Assembly (NCBI RefSeq): GCF_034718895.1
Contig: NZ_JAYERP010000001.1
Coordinates: forward strand, 3,571,501-3,635,500
Source of the DNA: Paenibacillus phoenicis
Lineage (GTDB): Bacteria > Bacillota > Bacilli > Paenibacillales > Paenibacillaceae
DNA length: 64,000 bases
Reading direction: 5' to 3'
Part shown: in pieces, positions 50,590 through 60,174 of the stretch
How positions within the stretch are numbered: position 1 is the first letter of the stretch
How the letters are laid out: the number at the start of each line of letters is the position of its first letter
Notes under the pieces: generated by a model
What the model was told of the DNA's origin: nothing
What the model saw: the letters and a program-made list of their open reading frames with translations, nothing else
Database searches by the model: none
Program-made: the position numbers and the translations under genes

Positions 50590-53500
50590 GTGAAAAGCCA
50601 AAGACGCATCATCACATGGATATGTATCGTCGCTATGTTCGCCACAACTTTCTTCACTTCAGCGGGGTGGACCGCACCTGTTCAGGCGGCAGGAGGGGCG
50701 AACCTGGCTGCGGGCAAACCCGCGACAGAATCCGGGCACGCCGATGTGTATCCCGCCTCCAACGTCACAGATGGCGATGCCAATACGTATTGGGAAAGCA
50801 CGAATCAAGCTTTTCCCGGGTGGGTGCAAATCGATCTCGGCAGCACGGTTCAAATTGATCAGATCGTCTTGAAGCTGCCTTCCAGTTGGGAAAGCCGGAC
50901 ACAAACTTTATCCGTGCAAGGCAGCACCAACGGGTCGAGCTTCACCGATCTGAAGGCTTCCGCCAGCTATACCTTTGACCCGGCTTCGGCCAATACGGTG
51001 ACGATCAACTTTACAGCAGCCAGCGTTCGGTACGTGCGGATTCACATTACGGCCAATACCGTCTGGCCGGCGGGTCAACTCTCCGAAGTGGAGGTGTACG
51101 GCGCTGCACCAGCCGCGCCTTCCGTGATTCCGGGCAAGATTGAGGCGGAAAATTACTCCGCGATGAACGGCATTCAGACCGAACCTACCACGGATACGGG
51201 CGGCGGCCTGAACGTCGGCTGGATTCATGTCGGAGATTGGCTGGACTATAACGTCAACGTCGTTAGTGCGGGCACCTATACCGTCGAGTACCGGGTTGCG
51301 AGCAATGCAAGTACAGGCGAAATCCAGCTGAAGTCCGGTGGAACGACGCTGGCTACAACGACGGTGCCCAACACCGGAGGGTGGCAAAATTGGCAGACCG
51401 TGACGGCCACCGTGACGTTAAATGCCGGAACGCAAACTCTTCGCGTCTATGCCAGCGGTTATGATTTTAATATGAACTGGATCCAATTTACCCAGGGAAG
51501 CTCCGCAGATACGCAGCCGCCGACGGCTCCGACCAACCTGGCCTTCACTCAACCGACCTCCGGCTCGATCAAGCTGACTTGGAACGCCGCAACGGATAAC
51601 GTAGGCGTAACCGGGTACGACATCTACGCCAACGGTCAGCTTCGCGACAGCGTCAACGGATCGACGCTGACTTATACAGACTCGCAGCCGGCGAATGTTA
51701 CCGTCTCTTACTATGTCGTCGCCAAGGATGCGGCCGGTAACGTTTCGCCGCCAAGCAATACCGTGACGCGGAACGGCTCCGGAGGAGAAGCCGGAACCAA
51801 TCTCGCCATCGGCAAGACGATTACCGCGTCCTCCTCAACGTATATTTTTGTTGCCGCCAATGCCAACGATAACGACGTCTCGACCTATTGGGAAGGCAAC
51901 GGCCATCCGAGTACGCTCACTGTAGATCTGGGTGCCAATGCCAACATTACGTCGATTGTCCTGAAGCTGAACCCTTCCAGCGAATGGGCAACACGTACCC
52001 AAACCATCCAAGTGCTGGGCCATGATCAAAATTCCACAACCTTTACGAACCTGGTTTCAGCCGCTTCCTATACGTTTAATCCTACTACACAGAACACGGT
52101 CACCATCCCCGTCAGCGCCACGGTAAGCCAAGTACAGCTGCGGTTTACGGCCAATTCCGGGGCCCCCGGCGGGCAAGTGGCGGAGTTCCAGATCTTTGGA
52201 ACACCTGCACCCAATCCGGATCTGACCGTAACCAATCTCTCCTGGTCGCCGGCCTCTCCGGATGAGACCCAAGCCGTTACACTCAACGCGGTGGTCCGTA
52301 ATGCGGGGACCGTGGCATCCGGCGCTACGAATGTGAACTTCTACTTAGGAAGCACCCTTGTTGGTACGGCTCCCGTTAGTGCGCTTGCCCCTGGTGCAAC
52401 GGCGAACGTCTCCACCACAATTGATGCAAAAGACGCTGGTTCTTACGCCGTGATCGCCAAGGTGGATGAGGACAACGCGGTTTTTGAAACCGATGAAGCG
52501 AACAACACCTACACGCATCCCACGCCGCTCACGATCAACCAGGTACAAAGCTCCGACCTGATCGCAACCGCGGCTTGGACGCCTTCGAATCCGAGCGCAG
52601 GCAATACCGTCACCTTTACCGTGAACCTGAAAAACCAAGGCACGATCGCTTCCGCCGGCGGAGCGCACCCGATCACCTTAGAACTGAAGAACAGCTCGGG
52701 GACAACCGTACGAACGCTAAACGGTTCCTATAGCGGGACGCTTGCTCCGGGAGCATCCGTCAGTGTGACGATGGGAACGTGGACTGCAGTGGACGGCAGC
52801 TACACGGTAACGACAACGGTAGCTGACGATGCCAACGAGGTCGCAGTGAAGCGGAACAACAACAGCAGCACTGTCAGCTTATATTCCGGTCGAGGGGCTA
52901 ACATGCCATTTACCGTGCTGGAGGCCGAAGCTCCTTCGAACAGCACCAATGGAACGCGGCTGGCGCCGAACTTTACGCCGGGTGATTTTGCCGGTGAAGC
53001 CTCCGGACGTTCGGCCGTTTATCTGGATGCCACAGGCGAGTACGTGGAGTTTACGCTGACTCAGCCCGCCAATGCGTTTGTGCTCCGGAATGCCGTAGCT
53101 GAGAATACCAACGGTACGATCAGTATCTATGTGAACGGCGTGGATAAAGGCAATTTTACCGTGACTTCCAAATTCTCTTACGTGTACGCCACACCTTCCA
53201 CGCTTGGAGAACTAGGGTACAATAACTCCGGCTCTAAGGCTTACTGGCTGTACGAAGACTCCCAGCTCTTGCTCGACCAAGTCTATCCGGCTGGCACGAA
53301 AATCCGAATCCAGAAGGATGCTGGGGACGTTCCCTGGATTTACGTAGATATGATCGAGACGGAGAACGTAGCGCCGCCAGCCTCAAATCCGGATCCTAGC
53401 AAATATGTTGAAGTTTCGACGACGAAATCGATTGAACAAGCGCTGAACGAGTTCCGCCAGGATCCGTTCAAGAAAGGGATTTTCATTCCGGCTGGGGAGT

Positions 53501-54567
53501 GGACGATTTCGTCGAAGATTTTCCTGTACGGCCGGGCAACGGAAATCATTGGAGCCGGTCCTTGGCATACCAAGCTGGTTGCACCGCAAAATCAAACGAA
53601 CACCGACGTTGGGTTTAACATCAGCTCCACCGCAAACGGATCCACCATCAAGGACTTGTCCGCCTGGGGGAACTACGTCTACCGTCAGGACGGTCCAGGC
53701 AAGTTCATAGACGGGAACGGCATGCAGAACGTCACCATTGAGAACATTTGGGCCGAGCATTTCGTTTGCCTGTATTGGGGCGTGAACTCTTCCTACAATA
53801 CCTTCAAGAATAACCGGATTAAAAATATGTTTGCCGACGGCATCAACATGACCAACGGCTCTTCCTACAACGTGATCGACAACAACTATGCCCGCGGTAC
53901 GGGCGACGACGCATTTGCCTTGTTTAGCGCAATTGACGCCGGCGGCTCGTACAATGTGGGGAACAAGTACACGAACCTCACCGCCGTCAACGTACGCCGG
54001 GCTGCCGCCTTCGCCGTCTACGGCGGCCAGAACAACCTGTTCCAGAACCTGTATGGCGCGGATACGCTCACTTACCCCGGCGTCACCATCAGCAGCTTAA
54101 GCTTCGGCTATAATACGCTGGGCTTCGGAGACCAAGATACCGTCATCGACGGCGTCACGCTGGACCGTACCGGCGGTGATTTCTGGACCAGCGTCGGAGC
54201 GGACGACAAGATTAACGATTATCAGAACTTCGGGGCGATCTGGTTCTTCGGCGGAGACCGGGACTTCAAGAATATCCTGGTGAAAAACGTGGACATCAAT
54301 AATCCGGTGTACTTCGGCTTGATGTTCCAATCCAAATCGCCGGAGAATCTGCCGATGCAGAACGTACGGCTAGAAAACATCACGATCAACAACCCAACCC
54401 GCTACGGGATTAAGCTGGTCGTGAGAGCGGAACAAGGCCAAGGACCTGTTGTTGGCGAAGCCCGCTTCACCAATGTTAGGGTCAACAATCCGGGAATTAC
54501 GGCCATCTATGGCGAGAACCAGACGCCGAATTTCAATGTGATTCGGGTTTCGGGCAATAACTGGTGA
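50590..54567 (+). CDS. Secreted modular alpha-1,3-glucanase (GH87)
   Basis: This large secreted glycosidase has 1,325 residues from GTG 50590 (AAAGGAG ten bases upstream; ATG 50581 is too close to that site). After the signal peptide (cleavage near PVQAAG) come an F5/8 type C module (about 33-170), a CBM6/35-like module (EAENYSAMNG to NMNWIQF, about 178-300), an FN3 domain, a second F5/8 type C module, two CARDB domains (NPDLTVTNLSWSPASPDETQ; SSDLIATAAWTPSNPSAGNT), a further beta-rich module, and a C-terminal right-handed beta-helix with NMFADGINMTNGSSYNVIDN and ARGTGDDAFALF, whose Asp cluster matches the GH87 catalytic site. It should degrade fungal or dental alpha-1,3-glucan or mixed-linkage nigeran. 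Confidence 0.88.
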   Translation: MKSQRRIITWICIVAMFATTFFTSAGWTAPVQAAGGANLAAGKPATESGHADVYPASNVTDGDANTYWESTNQAFPGWVQIDLGSTVQIDQIVLKLPSSWESRTQTLSVQGSTNGSSFTDLKASASYTFDPASANTVTINFTAASVRYVRIHITANTVWPAGQLSEVEVYGAAPAAPSVIPGKIEAENYSAMNGIQTEPTTDTGGGLNVGWIHVGDWLDYNVNVVSAGTYTVEYRVASNASTGEIQLKSGGTTLATTTVPNTGGWQNWQTVTATVTLNAGTQTLRVYASGYDFNMNWIQFTQGSSADTQPPTAPTNLAFTQPTSGSIKLTWNAATDNVGVTGYDIYANGQLRDSVNGSTLTYTDSQPANVTVSYYVVAKDAAGNVSPPSNTVTRNGSGGEAGTNLAIGKTITASSSTYIFVAANANDNDVSTYWEGNGHPSTLTVDLGANANITSIVLKLNPSSEWATRTQTIQVLGHDQNSTTFTNLVSAASYTFNPTTQNTVTIPVSATVSQVQLRFTANSGAPGGQVAEFQIFGTPAPNPDLTVTNLSWSPASPDETQAVTLNAVVRNAGTVASGATNVNFYLGSTLVGTAPVSALAPGATANVSTTIDAKDAGSYAVIAKVDEDNAVFETDEANNTYTHPTPLTINQVQSSDLIATAAWTPSNPSAGNTVTFTVNLKNQGTIASAGGAHPITLELKNSSGTTVRTLNGSYSGTLAPGASVSVTMGTWTAVDGSYTVTTTVADDANEVAVKRNNNSSTVSLYSGRGANMPFTVLEAEAPSNSTNGTRLAPNFTPGDFAGEASGRSAVYLDATGEYVEFTLTQPANAFVLRNAVAENTNGTISIYVNGVDKGNFTVTSKFSYVYATPSTLGELGYNNSGSKAYWLYEDSQLLLDQVYPAGTKIRIQKDAGDVPWIYVDMIETENVAPPASNPDPSKYVEVSTTKSIEQALNEFRQDPFKKGIFIPAGEWTISSKIFLYGRATEIIGAGPWHTKLVAPQNQTNTDVGFNISSTANGSTIKDLSAWGNYVYRQDGPGKFIDGNGMQNVTIENIWAEHFVCLYWGVNSSYNTFKNNRIKNMFADGINMTNGSSYNVIDNNYARGTGDDAFALFSAIDAGGSYNVGNKYTNLTAVNVRRAAAFAVYGGQNNLFQNLYGADTLTYPGVTISSLSFGYNTLGFGDQDTVIDGVTLDRTGGDFWTSVGADDKINDYQNFGAIWFFGGDRDFKNILVKNVDINNPVYFGLMFQSKSPENLPMQNVRLENITINNPTRYGIKLVVRAEQGQGPVVGEARFTNVRVNNPGITAIYGENQTPNFNVIRVSGNNW

Positions 54568-54571
54568 TCCC

Positions 54572-54624
54572 AAAAAAGCACACAAAGGCGGTACCTGTCC
54601 AATGACGGGTGCCGCCTCTGTGCT
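54572..54624 (-). terminator. Terminator of the nitrilase-GNAT operon (minus strand)
   Basis: On the minus strand GCACAGAGGCGGCACCCGTC pairs with its complement ending in TTTGTGTGC, followed by TTTTTT. It lies between the convergent glucanase and GNAT genes. Confidence 0.8.
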
Positions 54625-54674
54625 GAAGGAACGGGATAATTATGAAAAAGTCGATCAGGAGAGAGATTCCTGAC

Positions 54675-55346
54675 TTAAATCGGCAGCAGCTTCATGCGAT
54701 CCTGCGCTTTCAGGCCTTCCACCATGTCGTACCACGCTTGCGGCTTGTTCGGCAGCACCGTGTAATACCGCTCCAGGAATTGCACGATCAGCGCCGTTTC
54801 CAGGCTGTCATCGTTGCCGTCCATCGGCAGGAAGCAAAGATCCAGCCCGCTGACCGCTTCTCCGTCATTGTTCCAGGACGGATGCACGTACGGAAAGTCC
54901 AGGCGCATGTACCCGAGGTGGGACAACACTTCGCGGCGTACGTATGGATCCATCGGCTTCACGCCGCCGAATTCGTGATGCTCCACCCGGTAAGGATTGT
55001 AGATTTCCGCGAACATCCCGCGCAGCTTCTTCCCGTTCGCCTCCGCCAAAGCGTGCAAATCGCGCAGCCGGCGATCCGCCAGGAACCGACCAATGCCAAG
55101 CCCGGCTTGGCCGATAATCGTGAAGTCGGTCATCGCCACGTTGAAGTCCTCATAATAACGGTACTCCGTCGCCCCAACAACCTGACCTTCGTGCACCGCG
55201 ACGAAGACGCGAATGCCGGGGTCTTCCAGCGGCTCTTTCCATAGATCAAATTCCAGCACTTCCTCCGGCGGAAATACGTTTTGCATCAGCTGATGCATCG
55301 ATTTGAACAAAGGATCCTGAATATTCGTGATTCGGATATATTCCAT
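54675..55346 (-). CDS. GNAT-family N-acetyltransferase
   Basis: This protein of about 223 residues has a GNAT-like fold: FVAVHEGQVVGATEYRYYED (beta 2-3) and a degenerate acetyl-CoA loop IIGQAGLGIGRFLADRRL. AGGAGG overlaps the stop of the upstream gene, twelve bases before ATG 55346. It is last of a three-gene operon with another GNAT and a nitrilase-type hydrolase. Confidence 0.7.
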   Translation of the reverse strand: MEYIRITNIQDPLFKSMHQLMQNVFPPEEVLEFDLWKEPLEDPGIRVFVAVHEGQVVGATEYRYYEDFNVAMTDFTIIGQAGLGIGRFLADRRLRDLHALAEANGKKLRGMFAEIYNPYRVEHHEFGGVKPMDPYVRREVLSHLGYMRLDFPYVHPSWNNDGEAVSGLDLCFLPMDGNDDSLETALIVQFLERYYTVLPNKPQAWYDMVEGLKAQDRMKLLPI

Positions 55347-55362
55347 AACCTTATAACGCCTC

Positions 55363-56043
55363 CTATTCAAAATTGCGCTGGAGAAACGGATTTCTCCATT
55401 CCATCAATGCGGCGTAATTCCGCGATTCCTCATCTTCCAGATAATCACGCACGACCGTGACCGGCGTACGGCCGCAGCGCAGCAGGAAGGTGATCACCGG
55501 ATCCTTCAGCTCACCTCTCACAACGGCGTTCAGATATTGCTCTGCCGTCATTTCCGCCGCGTACTTATGGTAGCCCGGCATTCTGCCGCCGCCCAGCAAA
55601 CGCTGGAGGCCTTGGTGCACCACCAGCTCATACATGGACAACATCAGCCATTTGCCTAGGCCCCATTGCCGGTAGGACGGCCGGACGCTGATATCCACGA
55701 CGTACAGCGTGTTCCCATCGGGGCGGTGGTTGCGGATGTACCCGTTATCGGTGATGTCCGCCCAAGAATGCTCCGGCTTGCCGGGGTCGAAATCGACCTT
55801 AAGCCCGGTCATGGAGCCTGCCAGCTCCCCGTTGACTTCGACGCATAACGCGCCTTCCGGGAACAACCGCACATGGTTGCTTAGCTGTTCCTCGTTCCAC
55901 CATAATTCCGAAGGAAAAGGAGGCGGGAAGCTCTCCTGCTGAATGCGGATCAACCCCGGAAAATCCTTCTCTTCGTAGTTCCGAATCACGGCCGGCACCG
56001 GCCGACCCTGATCATTAAACACGTACCATTCTTTACGATACAT
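55363..56043 (-). CDS. GNAT-family N-acetyltransferase
   Basis: This 226-residue protein has a clear GNAT acetyl-CoA motif: YVVDISVRPSYRQWGLGKWL (Q/RxxGxG/A type) and preceding ELAGSMTGLKVDFDP. It is encoded between the nitrilase and the second GNAT. In Bacillus subtilis YhcX a GNAT domain and a nitrilase domain are fused in one protein, so a joint function is plausible; substrate is unknown. Confidence 0.82.
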   Translation of the reverse strand: MYRKEWYVFNDQGRPVPAVIRNYEEKDFPGLIRIQQESFPPPFPSELWWNEEQLSNHVRLFPEGALCVEVNGELAGSMTGLKVDFDPGKPEHSWADITDNGYIRNHRPDGNTLYVVDISVRPSYRQWGLGKWLMLSMYELVVHQGLQRLLGGGRMPGYHKYAAEMTAEQYLNAVVRGELKDPVITFLLRCGRTPVTVVRDYLEDEESRNYAALMEWRNPFLQRNFE

Positions 56044-56082
56044 CGCGTCTCTCCTCCATGGGCAGCCTGCGTTCTGCTTGGT

Positions 56083-56940
56083 TTAGTTCCAGTCGGTGTA
56101 CAGATCGGTCCGACGATCTCGCCAGGTGGTGACGGAGCCTTTCTCCCGAACCTGATAGAGCAGCTCCAAATCCAGATCGGCGGTAACGATCATATCGTCA
56201 TTGATCTCGCCTTCCACCAAAATGCCGCGCGGCGGAAACGGTACGTCGTTTGGCGTGATGACCGCCGCCTGCCCGAAGTTGCCCCGCATGAAGTCCACCG
56301 TCGGCAGCGATCCGACCGTCCCCGTGGTGACGATGTACACCTGGTTCTCGACCGCTCTCGCATGGCAGCAGTAACGAACTCGATGGAAGCCATGGCGGTC
56401 GTCCGTGCAGGATGGACAGAAAATGACGTCCGCGCCTTTCGCTTTGGCCATCCGGACGATCTCCGGAAACTCGATGTCATAACAAGTCAACATGGCGATT
56501 TTGCCCTTGTCGGTTTCAAACACTTCCAGGCCGTCGCCCGGCGTCATGTTCCATTCCGTCACTTCGGTAGGCGTAATGTGCAGCTTGGCTTGCTCCGCGA
56601 TTCGCCCATCGGGATAAAACAGATGCGCCACGTTGTACAACCGGTCGCCTTTGCGCAGCACATGCGTGCCGCCGATGATATGCATTCCGGTCTGCCGAGC
56701 CAATCCGCTAAACAGAGTGCGGTATTGCTCTGTAAAATCCGGCAGCTCCTGGATGGTCAACGCTCTGCCGTCCGGCGAGCCGATCGACATCAGCTGCGTG
56801 GTAAAAAACTCGGGGAACAGCACGAAATCCGAGCTGAACTCCTCCGCGGTTTTGATATAGTGTTCGGCCTGACGGGCGAACTCGTCAAAGCTGCCAATCG
56901 TATGCAGATGATATTGGACAGCGGATACTCTTAATTTCAT
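56083..56940 (-). CDS. Carbon-nitrogen hydrolase (nitrilase superfamily)
   Basis: This 285-residue hydrolase has the catalytic triad: Glu in FVLFPEFFTT, Lys in AEQAKLHITPTE, and Cys in AMLTCYDIEFPEIV. It resembles N-carbamoylputrescine-type amidases in its motifs. As first gene of the operon with two acetyltransferases, it probably acts on an amide product of those enzymes, or supplies their substrate. Confidence 0.87.
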   Translation of the reverse strand: MKLRVSAVQYHLHTIGSFDEFARQAEHYIKTAEEFSSDFVLFPEFFTTQLMSIGSPDGRALTIQELPDFTEQYRTLFSGLARQTGMHIIGGTHVLRKGDRLYNVAHLFYPDGRIAEQAKLHITPTEVTEWNMTPGDGLEVFETDKGKIAMLTCYDIEFPEIVRMAKAKGADVIFCPSCTDDRHGFHRVRYCCHARAVENQVYIVTTGTVGSLPTVDFMRGNFGQAAVITPNDVPFPPRGILVEGEINDDMIVTADLDLELLYQVREKGSVTTWRDRRTDLYTDWN

Positions 56941-57031
56941 GGGGCTCCCCTTCCTTTTCTTGTTCCGTCTTCGTAAATTTCATCATAAAGTCAGCAAGAA
57001 TGCAATTCCGTCGCCCTGCCGTGAACCCATC

Positions 57032-57718
57032 TCATAGATGAACCGGGAGACCGCCTCCCAACACGATCTCTTGTTCCGTCACGACGGATTCATAAGCCAA
57101 AATCCGCACCCCTTGCCGGGAGGCCTCTTCCAAGGCGTCCGCAAAGGCCGGATCCATGTCCCGGTAAGGCGTAAATTCGCGGCATCCCTGCATTTGCACC
57201 ACAAAAAGCACCGTCCCGGTGTATCCTTCCTGAACGGCCTTAGCCAACTCCAACACATGTTTGGTTCCCCGCGCCGTTGGGGCATCTGGGAACATAGCGA
57301 TACATTCCTGCTGGAGCGTGACGCCTTTGACCTCGATGAACCCTCGTTCCTCGTCTTTTTCGTAGTAGAGATCAAACCGGGAATCGCCGTAGGTGACTTC
57401 CCGCTTCACGCAACTGACCAGCCCGATCTCCGCGATCCGCCCTGCCTTCAGTGCCTCGAACGCTACCGGATTTGGCGCTTGCGAATCGACGTTCACCCAG
57501 CCTCCGTCCTTGGCAGCCGCAATCAAGGAATATTTCGTCTTCCGCTCGGGCCGATCAGAAACCTCCAGCAGAACCTCTGTATCCGTTAGCAGGAGCTCCT
57601 TCAGCCGACCGGTATTTTTCACATGCACCTGTTCCAAGGCACCGTCCACCACAACCTCGGCGATAAACCGGTTCACCCGCCGCTGGAGCTGTCCGTGTAC
57701 GATGTTCCCATACTTCAT
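57032..57718 (-). CDS. sfsA: SfsA-family DNA/RNA nuclease
   Basis: This 228-residue protein of the SfsA family combines an N-terminal OB-like fold with a PD-(D/E)XK-like domain: SRFDLYYEKDEERGFIEVKGVTL holds the acidic and lysine catalytic residues. ATG 57718 lies 22 bases after the gamma-glutamyltransferase stop, so the two genes are probably co-transcribed. Confidence 0.88.
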   Translation of the reverse strand: MKYGNIVHGQLQRRVNRFIAEVVVDGALEQVHVKNTGRLKELLLTDTEVLLEVSDRPERKTKYSLIAAAKDGGWVNVDSQAPNPVAFEALKAGRIAEIGLVSCVKREVTYGDSRFDLYYEKDEERGFIEVKGVTLQQECIAMFPDAPTARGTKHVLELAKAVQEGYTGTVLFVVQMQGCREFTPYRDMDPAFADALEEASRQGVRILAYESVVTEQEIVLGGGLPVHL

Positions 57719-57740
57719 CTTTCTTCACTTCCCTTAGGGA

Positions 57741-59342
57741 TTACCAAGCCGCGATCATGCCGTCCGTCCGGGATTCCGTCCCGCCGGCCAGCACGCCGGT
57801 TTGCGGATCCCGCCAAATGATTTGGCCGCGTCCGAAGCCTCCTCCGTCCGGCATCACTTCGATGGCATGCCCCTTTTGCCGGAGCGCCTCGATGAGCTCG
57901 CCCGGAAACTCCGGCTCTACCTGCACCTTCTTGCCGCCAACCCATTGCCAACGCGGGACATCCAGTGCCGCTTGAGGATTCAGCCGGTAATCCACCGTAT
58001 TCATGATAACCTGCATATGGCCTTGTGGCTGCATGTAGCCGCCCATCACCCCAAACGGTCCGACCGCTTCTCCATCCTTGGTCAGAAACCCGGGGATGAT
58101 CGTGTGATACGTCCGTTTCCCCGGCTTCACGAAGTTTGGATGCCGTTCATCCAACGAGAAGTCGGCCCCGCGATTTTGCAGACTAATTCCCGTCCCGGGG
58201 ATCACGATACCCGAGCCAAAACCCATATAGTTGCTTTGAATATAGGACACCATATTGCCTTCCTCATCAGCGGCAGCCAAATAGACGGTCCCGCCCTTCG
58301 GCAGATCCATGGGTTTCGGGTCAAGCGCCGTGTCGCAGATCTCTTGGGTCCGTGACGAGGCGTATTCCCGGGACAACAGATATTCGGTCGAGACCGGCAT
58401 ATCCGCCGGCTCCGTGATCCAGGCCTGGCCATCCGTAAACGCGAACTTGAGCGCCTCGATCTGACGATGCACTGTCTCCGCGGAGAGCCACTCGGGCTGC
58501 CCCAGCTGCTCATAGATATTTAAGGCCATCAACGCGACCATCCCCTGCCCGTTCGGCGGAATCTCCCAAACCTCATAGCCCCGGTAATTCGCCGAAATCG
58601 GCTCAACCCACTCCGGCCGGTAGGCAGACAAATCAGATTTTCTTAAAAAACCGCCATGCTCTACCATAAAGTCGTCGATCCGCTGGGCCAGCTCCCCTTC
58701 GTAAAAATCCCGCGCCTCACTGGCAGCAATCCGGCGCAAACTCTCCGCATGACCTTTCGAACTCCACACTTCCCCGATCTCGGGAGCCCGTCCTTGCGGA
58801 GCGAAGGTGTGGAACCAGGCTTCGAACTCCGGTCCCTCCTGTTTGCGGTACGCCTGGTAAGCCCTCGCCCAATATTTGCCCAAGATCGGCGTCAGGGGGT
58901 ACCCTTCCTCGGCATACCGGATCGCCGGCTTCAAGCTCTCCGTCAAAGGACGTCTGCCGAACTTCTCGGCCAGCTCCGCCCAAGCCGCGGGGACTCCGGG
59001 GACCGTGATCGGCACCAGCCCCAGCTTGGGCATTTGCTCATGTCCCCGCCGCTTCACGGCCTCGGCCGTCAGCAGGGCCGGCGCCGGCCCGGAGGCGTTC
59101 AAGCCGTGGAGCTTCCCCTTCGTCCAGACGAGGGCAAACGCATCCCCGCCAATCCCGTTGGAGGTCGGCTCGACGACCGTCAGCGCCGCCGCAGCCGCAA
59201 TCGCGGCATCAATGGCGTTCCCCCCTTGCTGCAGGATCTCAAGCCCGGCCTGTGCCGCCAATGGCTGGGACGTAGCTACCATTCCTTTTTTCGCGAATAC
59301 GGTATAACGCTTGGACGCAAACGGGTGATGCAAGTAATCCAT
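57741..59342 (-). CDS. ggt: Gamma-glutamyltransferase
   Basis: This 533-residue Ntn-hydrolase family enzyme cleaves and transfers the gamma-glutamyl group of glutathione-like peptides. The N-terminal subunit begins with ILQQGGNAIDAAIAAAAALT and TSNGIGGDAFALVW. The autocleavage site is the Thr in PKGGTVYLAAADEEGNMVSY, and GFGSGIVIPGTGISLQNRG is the C-terminal substrate loop. No signal peptide is seen, so it is probably cytoplasmic, as in the YwrD-type group. ATG 59342 follows AAAGGAGTGAGG. Confidence 0.9.
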   Translation of the reverse strand: MDYLHHPFASKRYTVFAKKGMVATSQPLAAQAGLEILQQGGNAIDAAIAAAAALTVVEPTSNGIGGDAFALVWTKGKLHGLNASGPAPALLTAEAVKRRGHEQMPKLGLVPITVPGVPAAWAELAEKFGRRPLTESLKPAIRYAEEGYPLTPILGKYWARAYQAYRKQEGPEFEAWFHTFAPQGRAPEIGEVWSSKGHAESLRRIAASEARDFYEGELAQRIDDFMVEHGGFLRKSDLSAYRPEWVEPISANYRGYEVWEIPPNGQGMVALMALNIYEQLGQPEWLSAETVHRQIEALKFAFTDGQAWITEPADMPVSTEYLLSREYASSRTQEICDTALDPKPMDLPKGGTVYLAAADEEGNMVSYIQSNYMGFGSGIVIPGTGISLQNRGADFSLDERHPNFVKPGKRTYHTIIPGFLTKDGEAVGPFGVMGGYMQPQGHMQVIMNTVDYRLNPQAALDVPRWQWVGGKKVQVEPEFPGELIEALRQKGHAIEVMPDGGGFGRGQIIWRDPQTGVLAGGTESRTDGMIAAW

Positions 59343-59452
59343 TGACCTCACTCCTTTGGCTTAGGGTTCATGCAGAAGTGTCTAGGTGCAATGTAGTCTT
59401 ATCTCATGCTGGTATAATAACATAGAACATTTCGCAGGAATAGAACGGTACA

Positions 59453-59510
59453 AAAAAGACCCCCATAGCCTAAACACTTTTCTCTAAGTGTCCAGTCTAT
59501 GGGGACCTGT
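59453..59510 (-). terminator. Terminator behind the SLH remnant (minus strand)
   Basis: On the minus strand GGTCCCCATAG and CTATGGGGGTC form the outer stem, GACACTTAGA and its partner an inner one, followed by TTTTTTG. Confidence 0.7.
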
Positions 59511-59569
59511 CTAGCTAGCCTCTCCTTTTCATCCAAATCAATCAAATGAATGCGGTCACCATGAGATCA

Positions 59570-60010
59570 TCAATCAATCATGCCAAGTGCTTGCAGCGTT
59601 CTTACGAACACGTTAGCAGCCTGGGCGCGTGTCGTTTCACCCTTCGGACTGAAAGTATCCTCGCTTGTGCCGGTCATGATGTTCAGCTTGACCATCAGAC
59701 GAACGTTCTCCAGGTAGGCCGCGTCCACACTCACCATATCCTTGTATCCGTTCAGAGTCACATTTTCCTTAGTTATCGGCAGCTGTTCAAGGGAAATTTG
59801 GATATACGGCTTACCCCAATGATTCTTCACATCGGTAAAGCTTACCGTATCGCGCCTAGGACTTTGCCTTCGGGCATACGGCTTGCAAACGCCGCCAGGA
59901 TGTCCTTGTCGTCGGATTTGTCGGTCAAGGTGATCTTGAAGCTGATATCCTCGGGTTTCAGGTTGTTTGCGGCAAGCAAGTCCGTCAGCCCCGGAATCAG
60001 ACCTAATCGC
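59570..60010 (-). pseudogene. Remnant of an SLH-domain surface protein
   Basis: The minus strand ends with most of an S-layer homology domain: FTDVKNHWGKPYI, AYLENVRLMVKLNIMTGTSE, FSPKGETTRAQAANVFVRTL. Upstream, the coding sense (DLLAANNLKPEDISFKITLT, DILAAFASRMPEGKVLG) continues in another frame, so at least one frameshift separates the parts, and no start is present. A terminator follows. Confidence 0.7.
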
Positions 60011-60086
60011 CGCCAGCTTTGTTATCATTGGCCATCGATCCGTATCAAGGAACAACTTGTAAAGGGCATTCCACCACAAACCGTGG

Positions 60087-60092
60087 TATAAT
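60087..60092 (+). promoter_or_regulatory. TATAAT -10 box upstream of the purine permease gene
   Basis: A perfect TATAAT preceded by the short palindrome CCAC-N8-GTGG, with no strong -35 box, which suggests an activator or repressor site. Confidence 0.4.
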
Positions 60093-60174
60093 AGCCTCTG
60101 GCATAAACGATAGGAATGAAAGTTCCTCGTTTGATGCGGGTGGGAGAGGGATATTTTGAAAGTGTGATTTCATC

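Noticed and set aside
59546-60091. 181-codon plus-strand frame opposite the SLH remnant
   Set aside because: The minus strand contains clear SLH motifs, so the plus-strand frame is a shadow.
60092-60174. Purine riboswitch in front of the NCS2 permease gene
   Set aside because: The conserved junction sequences and paired 7-nt loops of that class are absent.
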